NCBI GenBank assembly: GCA_933228895.1 | Contig: OW121858.1 | Location: 34,309,859-34,373,858 of the forward strand | DNA from: Platycnemis pennipes | Taxonomy: Eukaryota > Arthropoda > Insecta > Odonata > Platycnemididae | Reading direction: 5' to 3' | Length of the DNA stretch: 64,000 nucleotides | Shown here: positions 42,596 to 54,039 of the stretch, one piece after another | Numbering within the stretch: position 1 is the first letter of the stretch | How the letters are laid out: the number at the start of each line of letters is the position of its first letter | Made by a program: the position numbers and the translations under genes | Notes under the pieces: generated by a model | What the model saw: the letters and a program-made list of their open reading frames with translations, nothing else | Told to the model about the DNA's origin: nothing | Database searches by the model: none

Positions 42596-43586
42596 ATAAG
42601 GAGGTTCCATGCATGACTCCGCGATTCAATATCCCGTAAAAGAGCAATTATATGTTATTTAATGAATAAATACCTATCCAGGAACATACCAATATATGGA
42701 AAATCATCTACAGGGGGATAACGCATAGTACACAATAATTGTAAGAGTATGATGATATTATATAGAACGTTGTAGTTGAATTCTATTTTAATACAAACTC
42801 TTTTTTGACTCATTTTGACTTCGGAACATGGCTGAAGTGTTGTTGCCACGTTTAATTTCTTAAAGTGAGAATACATGCTCAATCCAGCTAATTGGTATTC
42901 TAAAATAGTTTGAATATTTTCTAAATTAGTTTTAAACTATTCCCTTGCAAATACAACTCTTTGTTTTGAATTTTATTAATGTTCATATTTTTGAAAATTG
43001 TTTGGCAACAATGAATCTGCTACCATTTGGAAGCATTGGTATTAATTACACCATGTCAATAACCAATGGAATATTTAAATTAAATAAAATATACAAGAAG
43101 GACCTTGGTAAGTTATATTCCTAAAGTAAGTGAGATATTTTAATTCGTAAGCACGTTCCGTCAACAAGTACCGTTGCCAATGATAACAAAATACTGTAGT
43201 GCCACTTTCACTTAGTAACTAAGGCTTTTCTGCTTTTTTTCGAGCAAACATTTATATAATATCAATTAAACAAGTGTGCTAAGGCGAGCACTTTTATTAC
43301 AATGCTAAATTATACATAAAATTGCGCATCTTACGTTAGTTTTTCGTCAAAACGACATTTCTTCTCTTTACATTATTAATCTGCAAATTTTACTGCAAGA
43401 TCCATGCCCTGACGTACAACCACGCAATATATAATTGCTGATATTCAACGTCTTTTTTCTTCAAATAATTATGACAGAAAGGGCAACATTATTTGATTGC
43501 AAATCGATAGAAGGGCCAAAAAATTGTGTGTCCTGAAATTTTCACAAAAATGACATCTATTTTATGATTCGTTGGAGGCTCCTTAA
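42596..43586 (+). mobile_element. MITE family C copy, near complete
   Basis: Starts AAGGAGGTTCCATGCATGAC and ends GATTCGTTGGAGGCTCCTTAA. Collinear with 51099-52080, same length class (about 990 bp), uninterrupted. The left TTAA is reduced to ATAA. Confidence 0.9.
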
Positions 43587-43605
43587 AGTGGCTGTTGGCC
43601 CTATT

Positions 43606-43690
43606 GGTCAACAATATCCTAGGATTGGTTTGACGCAGCTTTCCAATCGATTCTTCCAACGGCTATTACGTTTTCTGACCGATGTACTCT
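43606..43690 (-). pseudogene. Third copy of the RTE-like LINE 3' end
   Basis: The minus strand ends a frame with DWKAASNQS and carries CAAACCAATCCTAGGATATT, matching the end of the LINE at 7083-8003 (EWKAASNQS, CAAACCAATCCTAGGATAGT). Only about 80 bp match; the 82-codon frame upstream (to 43867) is unrelated to the LINE, so this could be a very short truncated insertion or a SINE using the LINE tail. Confidence 0.7.
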
Positions 43691-45165
43691 CTCGGGTAGT
43701 CCCCGCCCTCGGGAGTTATTTCCTAATCCCACCTTTTTAAATGACTCTTTGGCGGGAGATCCGTTTCGCTCTCTTAATGATCGGATCACGAACGGATCGT
43801 GACTTGTCGAAGCTTCCGTCGCTGAGTAAACAAACGAGTGCCTGGCAACGGCGACCGCTCTCTTCAAAAATGGAGGAATACGGTGAAGGTGGGTGAAAAA
43901 TTGTTTGTCCCTAACATTTCAATTATTCGGATGACCTGTCAAGATAATTAATGTCCGATAATTTCCTTTATACCAATATTGGAATTTGCATTTGTTTCTC
44001 GCTACATTTTACGCCATGTATCGCCATGAATATTGGGATAAGGAAACTTTCAGGGCGGAGGGAAAAAGTGTGTGCTGTATGCAGTAGGAAAGGCCGTGGT
44101 CCTGTCCACAGATCTAGAACTGCATGAAATGTGAATAAGTTCTACATGGAATTTGTGTCTCTCATCACATTTATGAATAATATGAAAATTAGTTATTTGA
44201 TTTGGAATAGGGTTTGTAATGTTGTCATCGTTTTCTAAGTATGTATGAGTATATATTTTTAATAATTTGTAATGCAATTGTTATCATTTTGTAAGCAATA
44301 ACAGACTTAAATTCTTGTTATTATTATTCAGATACCATGTTTCGTAACGTTTTCACATCCAAATATTCTCTTGTCTGCGAAAATATTCACATTATATACC
44401 TCCAATGATTTTGATAATTTCCCCTGATTTTTACGCAATTTGCATTGTGCTACTCAATCGAATATATATTGAAAATTCGTGCAAATTCCTTGGATATTAT
44501 ATGATCAATTCCTAGAAAAATAATAATATTTTATATTTATCGATGGCCTATTTCTTTAAAGTTGATATTATATCTCGATTTATTGGTCAAAATTGAGAAA
44601 TAAAATAATTCAAATCTGTAAATTCCAAATTAAACTATAACAATTGCGTGTCATTGAAAAAAATCAGCCGATTTTTTTTCATATTAATTTGAAAGAAAGT
44701 ATTCACTTTCAAATGCAGAAGAAATCATGTAAAAATAGCAACAAATGAACAAATAATGATTTTTTGAATAAAGGCCTACAAAATTAGCAAAATACCCGTG
44801 GCACTTCTGGGAATACCCACCTAAAAATCGGTGGCACTCAAAGGGTTAATAGTGTTTCATCACTTTTCATTTTCTCAATATTGTTTTATTCAAGAAATAA
44901 TTTGTTGATAATATACAATTCGTGATTTAAGTACGTTTAAGTTCTTCACGTTGTGCAAATTCCAAAAATACAATTAAAAATCGTTTGTATCTTTCCCTAT
45001 CTTCCATTTTTTCCAACTCAAGCTTCAAGTGGAAACGATGGTGGCTCCATTTCACGTTCTTTATGAAGGTGAGATGGGAACTAATGGCAGGTGGAGATAA
45101 TGAAACGGATCAAGAGTCGAAAGACACGGATCAGATGAGCGGATGAATCGTCTAAAAAGACCAGG
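43691..45165. other. Unassigned AT-rich sequence
   Basis: No supported gene or complete repeat. The part around 43690-43870 is GC-richer and may belong to a SINE-like unit ending in the LINE tail just to its left. Confidence 0.4.
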
Positions 45166-46195
45166 GGTGCGTTCCGAATCACGCATGATGCGCATCAAAG
45201 CGCTTCAGGTCGTTCCGAATCGCGCTTTGGAGCGCTTTAAAGCGGCCCCGGAACGAGCATTTCCGGCAAACTGAAGCGCGCATCAAGGCATCAAAAATTT
45301 CTGGTGCAGCTGATGCGTGGACCCTTTAGCCCGCGGAAGTTTAAAGTGGAAGCAGAATTTGGAGACAATTGAGGTGATGTTGGACGGCCATGAGACGCCT
45401 CTCCAATTTTTATTAACTCCAGAGGAAGCGCATAAGGGTAGAACAGGTTAATACAGGTTAATTTTGTTAAAATTAGATATTTAAATTGGTATGTGCTGAT
45501 CAAGTGGTTAAAAGGCAACGGTTGTAATATGGACTGTAAAAAATACTGTAAAATAAATAAAAAGTGTTTACTGATTGTTGAGAGAGTAGCCATCACAAGA
45601 ACTGAGTTGTACTGAATTTTACTATCGCTAAGTTAAACCATCTCTACTAATAATAATTCACTGCGTGGTTGTTAGCACTACTATGATTCACTGGATTCGG
45701 CTACGTGTTCCATGCTTCTCTGAAATTGATAAATAACTGTGAAATATAGTAAAAATTCACATAATCTGCTTCTTTGTCAACGAATTGCATTATAGCGTAA
45801 CCCCAATTAGGATGCAAAAGAATTTGAAAATAGGATTAACCACGCTACTGTGACTGCACAGCAAGGCGAATAAATCGATAGCTTGAAAGTAAATCGAAAA
45901 GTAATTACAGAAAATAGGATATCCGCGCTATAAGTACAATGAAGGTGTAATCTCGACGGACTATAATTTTTGGGTGCATAGATGGAGCTCGAAGCACGTA
46001 CAAGTATATATGCCTATATGGTAGCATTATTTTCAAACACAAAAACATCGTTGCGTATTTAAATATTTCGGGCTCGGTGTCTTGAATTTTATTGTTACAT
46101 GACCCAACGACATAATTATAGGTATACAGTACATTATTGAGAAATCGAATTTCTGCTTTGCTTTTTCATAAATATATTGCTTCTTTCACCTCATA

Positions 46196-46960
46196 GTATA
46201 AAATGTCCCTTGGGTGTCCCACGGTGTCCAATTTGGATCCAATTTTTGCATTCAAATTTCTGGTCCAAATGCTTTTGGTCCAAAATTTGTATACAACGGA
46301 AATGGTATTTCCCACGGTCCATCACATTTGGACCAAAAGATGTCAAACAAACTAAAGACGATATTATAGTAAACACATATGGAAGCTACGGATTTTGAGG
46401 ATGCCGTCTTGGCAGTTTTAGCTGTCGGAATTGGCTGCGCAGGATTATCAAAAATAAAAGAGGCGGAGAAAAGAAAGCGAAGACAATGGTGGACTCGGCC
46501 TTGAAGTATATCTTTAATCGTTTCCAATACACCTCTTCTGGCATTACGAATTTGATACATAACATCTTTTGTATTATACATGAACTCGTTAATTTGCATT
46601 TGCGTAACAACAGCCTCAGGCGCCCAACCTTTGCTCATTTCGATTTTTTTCTCCTGAAAATAATTACAGTGAATATAACACACGAACCTGTCTACCGCAA
46701 TTGCAAATCGAGAAGTGAACAACGCGATAGCGATGCTTCTTTTTCTTGAGCCCTCTGATTGGCTGGTTTCATACATTTGGATGGAAATTTAGAACATGTT
46801 CTATCCGTTTGGACCAAATGTAATTGGATGAAACGGATTGGACGAAAACTTAATTGGATACAAATTCACCGTGGGACACGGCGCACTCCACTTTTATCCA
46901 AATTGGATACAAATATTGGATCCAAATTGGACCGTGGGACACCGGCTGTACATTTTATAC
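46196..46960. mobile_element. Nested inverted-repeat element with GTGTCCCACGGT termini
   Basis: Both sides carry GTATAAAATGT and, a few bases inward, GGTGTCCCACGGT and CCAATTTGGATCCAA, as inverted repeats. TA lies outside each GTATAAAATGT (46194-46195, 46961-46962), but whether TA is a duplication or part of the terminus is unclear. Inverted repeats of GGACCGTGGGACAC and GGTCCAAATG extend inward. It encloses a Harbinger-like peptide remnant. Confidence 0.72.
46379..46504 (+). pseudogene. Harbinger-transposase-like N-terminal remnant
   Basis: An ATG opens a 41-codon frame MEATDFEDAVLAVLAVGIGC, then AGLSKIKEAEKRKRRQWWTR, P and stop. An acidic, Leu/Ala-rich start followed by a basic KRKRRQWWxRP box is the typical start of HARBI1/Harbinger nucleases (usually RRRRWWVRPW). 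Nothing of the DDE nuclease follows on this strand. The overlapping 174-codon minus frame (46252-46776) is probably a shadow in part. Recognition rests on one short motif. Confidence 0.45.
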
Positions 46961-47590
46961 TAAGTAGGTTGTGAGAGAAAACAGATTGAGTCGTTTATCT
47001 TTGTATTTTGTTAATGGGTTAATTTTAGTGCCTTTATGGAGCTCTGGCGGGGGCGATAGTTGTTTGAATTTCGTACCTAAAAACAGGGGATAAGTTTTAA
47101 TAATAAAAACATCAATATGCAACGTTCTTGCAAATTAAGCATACTAGTTGGATATGTGCGCACGTTCTTTTACATAAACACTAATACTTTCCATTTTATG
47201 GTGATGTTAATATGTATCTACGCTTTTAAAAATTCGCCAGAAAGACATTATAATTAAGGGCACGGATGATCGCGTGCTAAACCGCAGATCAGTCAGTCCT
47301 CCATCCGCTTCCACCTCACGCAGTCTTTTGAACATGATTATTCTGGCGCCATCTTCGCATCAAGACCGTTCCGATTCGCGCATACGCTTCAAACGCTTCA
47401 AAGCGCGTCAGCAATTCGGAACGACAGCTCCAGCGCTCCAACTTGATGCGCATTATGCGTGATTCGGAACGCACCCCAGCACATGACCGGCAGTTCACCG
47501 CTCGAGATCCGAAGATGGTCACGCCGCCTGGGTGGCGGAGTTTAACTACAAAAAAGTGACATTTCGTGACGTATTCTCACTAAAGTGAGA

Positions 47591-48702
47591 TTACAAAATA
47601 ACCCCCCTGAGATCCGAATGTGGGACTATTTTACCTCCGGAATATTTCACTCTAGAGGGTTCCATCACGTCTTGATAAGAAAGGAAAGAGTCTAAAAGTA
47701 GCTGCGACTCCTGGTGATAACAATGTGGTGGTTTACCCTTGCCTTCCACATCGCAAGTACTACAGTAAAGGCCGTTGTACACGGGACAATTTCTTGTACA
47801 AGAACTTGTACCATAAGTTGAACGGCGAGATATGTCCAAGAAATTGTACAAGAAGTTGGTTGACTGTCGTACACGATCAAAGATTTTCATGCAATTTGTG
47901 CGCCAATAACATGCGCAGATATCGTTTTCTGTCCAACAGCTGAATCACGATATCCGATGACGATAGTATTTTTGGTATTTTGAAAATACTGCCATAGTAA
48001 CTGGGTTGCAATGATTTTCAACCATTAATCCTAGCATTAATAAAATGAAATTATACGATTGGTTACTTGCACTCTTTCATCGGATCATGAAATACATCAT
48101 TTATCGTCCAAACATCATGTTTTTGCTTGTTGCATACATTTATTTTTGGTTCAATAACGCCATCTTAAATTCATTAAGGTTTAATGTTTGCCAGTGTGTC
48201 CAACTCATCTTTTGAGAAATGGAACACTTCCAACGCGACAGACGAATGTCATAATATGGAAGCAACAAAGAACATCACGATACGTACAACAAAAATGGAA
48301 GTTTTGCCACGCTTATAGGAATAAAATTGATCACAAACAGAACACCAACCTTACGAATACTAATCGAACGCATCACTACCTTCACATGTCATGCGCAGAA
48401 GCTACGGAGTTGATCTTTGAAATAGTTTCATCCAATAATAAAGAGCATGATCTAATATCTTGTACAAGAAATTGTACGAACCCCTCGTACACGATACAAT
48501 TTGCGCATTGTACAAGTTCTTGTGCAAGAAATTGTTGTACCGTGTACAACGGCCTTAAGAGTTTAAAGTAAATGTTACCACGCCTGTATATAGTGAAATG
48601 AGAGTCGTTGTACCGACCAATGTGGTCTCCAACTTCACTCATGCCAAGAAGAGCTGCTGCCCTCTCCTCCGGGTGATGGGAAGCGTAGTTATTGGCGTTC
48701 AC
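47591..48702 (-). other. Possible decayed coding segment split by a MITE
   Basis: On the minus strand the right flank of the MITE encodes MNANNYASHHPEERAAALLG, MSEVGDHIGRYNDSHFTIYR and RGNIYFKLL. The left flank encodes YCSTCDVEGKGKPPHCYHQE, SQLLLDSFLSYQDVMEPSRV, KYSGGKIVPHSDLRGVIL and a stop. Both look protein-like and meet at the MITE, but are in different frames once the MITE and one TAA are removed, and a stop lies at the joint. The Cys/His spacing C-x2-C-x(10)-C-x-H could be a zinc-binding remnant. I do not recognise the family. Confidence 0.25.
47769..48555. mobile_element. 787-bp MITE with TAA duplication (PIF/Harbinger-like)
   Basis: Ends AGGCCGTTGTACACGGGACA and, inverted, AGGCCGTTGTACACGGTACA; TAA on both sides (47766-47768, 48556-48558). 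Subterminal TTCTTGTACAAGAA palindromes are repeated near both ends. Its termini and TAA target match the short MITE at 8184-8404, so the two form one family. The 127-codon plus frame inside is unrecognised. Confidence 0.87.
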
Positions 48703-48839
48703 TCGGAACCGAAATCGCTATTCTTTAAACGATATCGTTAAGATTGAGAAACGAAAAATGAATTTCATCAAAAGAAAATTAATCTTCTAATTCCAGAGCC
48801 ATTCGCTTCAATAAATCAGGATTTAAATTGAGCGAAAGA

Positions 48840-49310
48840 TGACGCACACCAAAGCGAGCTGCTTCGAGACTTGCTACGTCATCCACCTCCCCTCCTTATT
48901 ATTGTTTTTTTAGGGGAAGGGAGGGGAGTGGAGGTGGGTTCTGGGAAAGACTGCTCGCAACCATCCAGTCTTAACAACCGCCCCCATTGGGAGAGTCAGC
49001 TTAATGTGTCACCCATTGCGATTAAGGTGAAGTAGCTTCGCGAACTCAGTCGTGATTGGACGAAGTCGTTATACGTCAGAGGTCGCACCACGCCCACTTT
49101 TCCGAAAGGGTTAAAAACATCAATTTTTCACCGGTTAATAACTTGAGAAATAATTGACGGATCAAAAAACGGAAAAATACGGGTCTTTTTTTGAACGGGT
49201 CCTTTTTTTTTAAAAAAAAGACCCGAAATGCAATGAATTTTAATGAAAAAATTAATATTCTAACCACACAACCATTCACTCATAAATCAAAAATTAAAAT
49301 AAGCACAAGG
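48840..49310 (-). mobile_element. Repeat family E copy 2
   Basis: Contains GGGGAAGGGAGGGGAGTGGA, AACCGCCCCCATTGGGAGAG, GATTGGACGAAGTCGTTATA, CCACGCCCACTTTTCCGAAA and GGAAAAATACGGGTCTTTTT. Head-to-tail with copy 3. Confidence 0.85.
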
Positions 49311-49710
49311 TGGCGCCCACCGAAAAAGCTGCTGTGATAACAATGACGTCATTTTCCTCCCATCCTTGTACCGTTTTTTTTAGGGGAAGGGAGGGGAGTG
49401 GAGGGGAGGTTCTCGGAAGATCTGCTCCTGCACTGATCCAGTCTTAATAACCGCTCCCATTGGGAGGGTCAGCTGTATTATCCCACCCCCCCCATTGCGA
49501 TTAAGGCGAAGTAGCTTTGCGGGCTCAGTTGTGATTGGACGAAGTCGTTATACGTCAGAGGTTGCACCACGCCCACTTTTCCAAAAGGGTTAAAAAAAAC
49601 ATAATTTTTTCACCGCTTATAAATCGAGAAATAGGTGACGGATCGAAAAACGGAAAAATACGGGTCTTTTTATTTTACGAACTCTAACGAATCCGGCAAT
49701 TAAAAAAACA
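49311..49710 (-). mobile_element. Repeat family E copy 3, tandem with copy 2
   Basis: Same landmarks as copy 2 in the same order and orientation, about 470 bases further on, so one arose by tandem duplication or side-by-side insertion. It ends in ACGAACTCTAACGAATCCGG, which copy 1 shares as CCGAATCTGATAGGGTTCGT in reverse. Confidence 0.85.
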
Positions 49711-51098
49711 TAATAAACGTCCCCATTGTTGGCGGCCTCCCGTCGCCAAGTAACGGAATCTTCACAGGTTCTGTCTCATTTTAAGGCCTACCTTACCCAG
49801 GGATAGACCAAATACCCCTCGGAATGCCGTCCATTTTGTCCACGACTGCTTATTCGACGAGTAAACTCGCTTATCTCGCAGCTAACCTCTATACATACAT
49901 ACTCTCCGCGACAAAATCTTGTAGACTCGAGTTCAAACCTAAATAACTCCAAAACCGTTCGTCGGATTTTCACGTTCTTTACATATTAATTTACATAATT
50001 TTGTTGCTGACTGAACACATTGTTAGAATAATTTTTAAAAGCAAATTTTGGACCTGATTCTTACGTTAGAGTAAAAATAGGGCACATTTTTTTAGCGCTA
50101 TACGGCGTCATGCACTTCGACGTCTAATAACTTCGAAGCGAAGCGTTTGACCAAGACAAATTTTTATTACGAGGTGAATTATATCTTTGTTATTAAGTCT
50201 GCGAAGTTTCACGGCTTTAACTTCAGTACTTATTGGTTAGCTATTCCAAACGCACTTTTTCTCGACAACTATGCATCATGGCGACACAAGAAAAGTGGTA
50301 GTACCAAGAGAATTTAATCAATACCAAATGGTATACGTAAATTAACTGCAGTAAATGAAGTTTAGGTACAAATACAACAAAATGGTTGTTAGAAGAACGA
50401 AAATGATTAGGTGAAAAAGGCGTTGTTTACTAAAAATCTGAAAAATATACTGGACATAAATAAACAATAACATAGTTACACGTAAAATACATTAATAATG
50501 CAATATTTTAAAACGTGATCGTTGCGCCTTTTACGCTTCATTTGTTTTTCGTGCGCTATCTTCATGCGTGTTCTGAGACGTATTTCTGCGATTTATATAT
50601 ACGTAACGCATCAATTAATTAAGGTTTTTATACTGATGTTAGGCTTCAGTGATCTAAAGGATCGAAAGACTGTCTTAACATTTCAAAATTTGAAGAAAAA
50701 CTCGACCACGAGAGAGGAAAAAACAAAAACCTGTTTCTTTGCAAAAAAAAATATGGCCAGCGTCGATGACTTTGAGAGAACGGGAATACCGTTAAGGGAG
50801 AGACAGCTTCACCTCAAGATGTTTCAAGAGAAGATTCGAAGTTTCCCGGTGGGGATGGAATCAAGACGTACTCGCGGGGAAAAGAAAATAAAATGAAGAT
50901 CTTGAGGCGAATGCCGGAGTGATTATTTCCGGGTCGCCGTCGCCAAGGGCAACGGGCCCAAACAAACTCTCTCGCCGCGGATGGAACCGCCGAAAAAAGA
51001 AAGATGGCGTCTCGTGACGTAGCATTTCAAAAGTCGCAACCGATTGAGCGACGAAATTTAAAAAAAAGAGCATCGATAAGCGAAACTCGTCAACATGT
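49711..51098. other. Unassigned, one 124-codon open frame
   Basis: A plus frame at 50522-50896 encodes a hydrophobic start and then, from a second Met at about 50753, MASVDDFERTGIPLRERQLH and LKMFQEKIRSFPVGMESRRT. The second part looks more protein-like than random, but I recognise no family, and no splice or promoter evidence supports it. GC content rises between about 50750 and 51030. Confidence 0.2.
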
Positions 51099-52080
51099 TT
51101 AAGGTGGTTCCACCGTGACTCCGCGATTCAAAATCCCGTAAAAGAGATATTATATGTTACTTAATGAATAAATACCGATCCAGAAAAACACCAATACATG
51201 GAAAATCATCTATAGGGTGATAACGCATAGTACACAATAATTGTACGAGTATGATGCTATTGTATAGCGCGTTGTAGATGCATTCTATTTTTTACAAGCT
51301 CTTTTTTGACTCATTTTGACTTCGGAACATGGCTGACATGTTTTTGCCACGTTTAATTTACAAAGTGAGAATACATGCTCAATCCCGCTAATACGTATTC
51401 TAAAATAGGTTAAATAATTTAATACTTAGTTTTAAACTATTCCCTTGCAAATACAACTCTTTGTTTTGAATTTTATTAATATTCGTATTTTTCGAAAATT
51501 GTCTGGCAACAATGACGCTGCTACCATTTGGAAGCATAGTTAATAATTACATCATGTCAATAATCAATGGAGTATTTAAATTACATAAAAAATATTACAA
51601 GGACTTTATAAGGTATATTCTTTAATGAAGTTAGTACATAGGTTCGTAAGCACGTTCCGTCACAAGTACCGTTGCCAATGATAACAACATACTGTGGCGC
51701 CACTTTCATATAACTAAGGCTTTTCTGCTTTTTTTCCCAGCAAACATTTAAATAATATCAATTAAACAAGTGTGGTAAGGCGAGCACTTTTTTCACAATG
51801 CTAAATTCTAATTAAAATTGCGCATCTTATATTAGTTTTTCGTCAAAACGACATTTCTCTTTACATTATTAATCTGCAAATTTTACTGCAACAGCCATGC
51901 TCTGCCGTATAACAACGTATTATAAAATGGCTGATTTTCAACGTCTTTTTTCTTCAAATATATATTATGGAAAGGCCTCATTATTTTATTGCCAATCGAT
52001 ATAAGGGCCAAATTAAATGATGTGTCCTGAATTGTCCACAAAAATGACATCTGCTTCATGATTCGGTGGAGCCATCTTAA
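51099..52080 (+). mobile_element. MITE family C, complete reference copy
   Basis: Starts TTAAGGTGGTTCCACCGTGA and ends ATTCGGTGGAGCCATCTTAA, so termini share TTAAG(G/A)TGG(T/C)TCCACC inverted, with TTAA at each end (51099-51102, 52077-52080). 982 bp, uninterrupted. Interior landmarks: CTCCGCGATTCAAAATCCCG, GAGAATACATGCTCAATCCC, GCACGTTCCGTCACAAGTAC and TTTTTCGTCAAAACGACATT. No transposase frame. Confidence 0.92.
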
Positions 52081-52104
52081 GCCGCTCATGGATTGTGAAA
52101 TTGT

Positions 52105-53460
52105 ACCTTTGGGCCAACTTGACGGTACGTTTATAAAAATGAATATTGTGATTTTTCAGATGAATACAATGAAGGTGTAAACGTCGTATTGGGATAAAAT
52201 TGACTCCTCTTTCGCGCGGGATTGTTCATTTTGTTCTAATATCGATATTGACGGAGATACATGCCCGTTTATGGTGATGCGAAGCCGTTGACCTTGAGTT
52301 TGTTTGCTCATGTGATGGGGTTGGGTTCGGTGGTTGTTTAGCGCTTGTTTTAGGAGTAGTGGTTGAAAACAAAGAGGTCTGAAACGATTGGAACGATACT
52401 ACTGCTAACAGATAATTTAAAATTAAATAAAAACAGAAAATCATAATGAATTAACTGAAGAAATATACCTCGGATACTAGTAAATAAGCTCTAACGAATG
52501 AAACTGTCTGCTTGGAAACGCCCGCAGCATCACCTGGTGGCAGGTGGAGGAAAGAGTGTGACGTCACACGTACATATATAATATACCAGCATGCAATAGT
52601 TTGTGGTCCCATCGAATGGGGAACATGCATGAAATTTGTTTCTCGAAGATTAATGATGTACTTGATGCGAAATTTTCTCACCAATTTAAATTAAGCCAAA
52701 TTTTTCTACGCCCACCACAAAGATTATTAATTGATATTAGAATGTTCTCGGAAATCGACGAAAGTCACGTGACCTGAAACGCCTTCTGACGTCACTGCAC
52801 GGTATAGGTTCCATATTGCTACGTAGACAGACATTTATTTTTAAAAGAAAACGAAGTGAATAGATTGTTTTGAGGTTTTCAGCCATTTCTCGAACGAAAC
52901 GATGACTGAAAAAATACTTAAAAAAGCACATTCCGACAATTTCCTTTGGTTGACTCCCTTATGGCGGCGTTCTTCTTAAAAAAACCCAGTAATTGCATAG
53001 ACGTAGTGGAAATTCTTGGGCACTAAACAGGCATTATATAATTAATGGACGATTTGCTCGTTACCATCCATACTACGTAAATATAAATTCGAAATACAAT
53101 CGTTTATTGCATTAAACAAATGAGATAAATACATACGTTATCGCCAAATATTCATTTAACAACTTACCTCCACGCATAGCAACAGATAAACAACGCCCAT
53201 AGTGATACCGTGCCGTGACGTCATGCGATGACGTCGTGTTTTTAAGCTGCCGAAAAAATACAATTTTCAAAGAGAAATATCTTTGTAACGCAACTTAAGT
53301 CTTCAGCAAAATTTTCGCCAAGCACAGTTTAGCTAATAAACTTCACATTCAAAGAGTTATAAAAAATAGTGCATGTTCCCCATTGTTTCACTTTTTAAAA
53401 TACGAGGGAAAATTCTCATCGTAAATTTAAAAAAAAAACGAATACGCACTCCAGAATTTG
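52105..53460 (+). mobile_element. MITE family D remnant split by family B
   Basis: TTTGGGCCAACTTGACGGTA, CGCAGCATCACCTGGTGGCA and GGAGGAAAGAGTGTGACGTC are family D. After the B insertion (52618-53381) D resumes with TTTCACTTTTTAAAATACGA and ACGAATACGCACTCCAGAAT. About 250 bp at 52160-52440 is foreign to D and unassigned. Confidence 0.7.
52618..53381 (+). mobile_element. MITE family B, complete copy 4
   Basis: GGGGAACATGCATGAAATTT to GTGCATGTTCCCC, 764 bp, uninterrupted. The insertion point in family D (CATCGAAT | ATTGTTTCAC against CCATTGATTTTTTTCAC elsewhere) suggests duplication of AT or a slightly longer AT-rich site. Confidence 0.93.
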
Positions 53461-53799
53461 AACAGATTTGTAGAAGACAGTAAAAAAATTGACGAGATTT
53501 AATTGGTATTACTGCGCGCAGACAATAGATCATGATGACCCCTTCCCAGAGGTCCTAGCGAGAAGAAGACGCTTCCCTCTGCGTCTTTGTTCGAGAGATT
53601 CTTTTGTTTGTCGCGTGGCGAAGCGAGTGGCGCTGATAGCACGACTTCCTTCCCGCTATCGCGTTCCTTAATACGGTCGTTTTGCACGGAGTCGTTGACA
53701 CTGCGCAAGTTGATGTTGATTACGTCGTTGGGCAGTCGTCTGCGAAAGTCATTGTCACGTAGAAATAAGAGATCTCTCACGTAACAACTTCACAAAAAC
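53461..53799. other. Unassigned; carries a repeated GCGCAAGTTG block
   Basis: GTCGTTTTGCACGGAGTCGT, TGACACTGCGCAAGTTGATG and CAGTCGTCTGCGAAAGTCAT (53674-53757) recur in altered form at about 56150-56222. They probably mark the end of a further MITE. The overlapping frames at 53489-53784 are not recognisable. Confidence 0.45.
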
Positions 53800-53880
53800 A
53801 CAATCGATTAGCGCGAATCGAACGCCAGCGTCAGGTTCGAGAATCCTACCGATTGACCTATCAACACCGTCCTTCTAAGT
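53800..53880 (-). ncRNA. tRNA-like sequence (pseudo-tRNA or SINE head)
   Basis: The minus strand reads TAGGTCAATCGGTAGGATTC (a good A-box) and, about 30 bases later, GGCGTTCGATTCGCGC (a B-box with a GCG/CGC stem). The spacing fits a tRNA, but I cannot pair a full acceptor stem, so I take it as a tRNA-derived SINE or pseudogene. Confidence 0.4.
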
Positions 53881-54039
53881 TACGTTAGAGTCAGCGTAAG
53901 AATTGGTCGAATTTAAAATTGGCGTGAAATGAAGTTCAGAGCGCATTGTCGGAGTCTTTTGTTCAGGTTTCAATTCCTTCCTCACCCTTCAACGCATTGC
54001 AATTTATTGAAAAACCCTAAAAATTCATTCACACGGTAG
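53881..54039. other. Unassigned
   Basis: Nothing recognised between the tRNA-like sequence and the CGATAT array. Confidence 0.5.

Larger units (their letters stand above)
45166..47476. mobile_element. 2.3-kb inverted-repeat element with 3-bp CAG duplication
   Basis: Starts GGGTGCGTTCCGAATCACGC then ATGATGCGCATCAA; the right end inverted reads GGGTGCGTTCCGAATCACGC then ATAATGCGCATCAA, a 34-bp repeat with one mismatch. Subterminal repeats of GTCGTTCCGAAT and GAAGCG continue the symmetry. CAG flanks both ends (45163-45165, 47477-47479). No intact transposase. It contains a separate nested element (46196-46960). The 3-bp duplication is compatible with PIF/Harbinger, but the trinucleotide is not the usual TWA. 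Confidence 0.8.

Noticed and set aside
46252..46776. 174-codon minus frame as a gene
   Set aside because: It spans the inverted-repeat part of a nested transposon and is antisense to the Harbinger-like start; no domain recognised.
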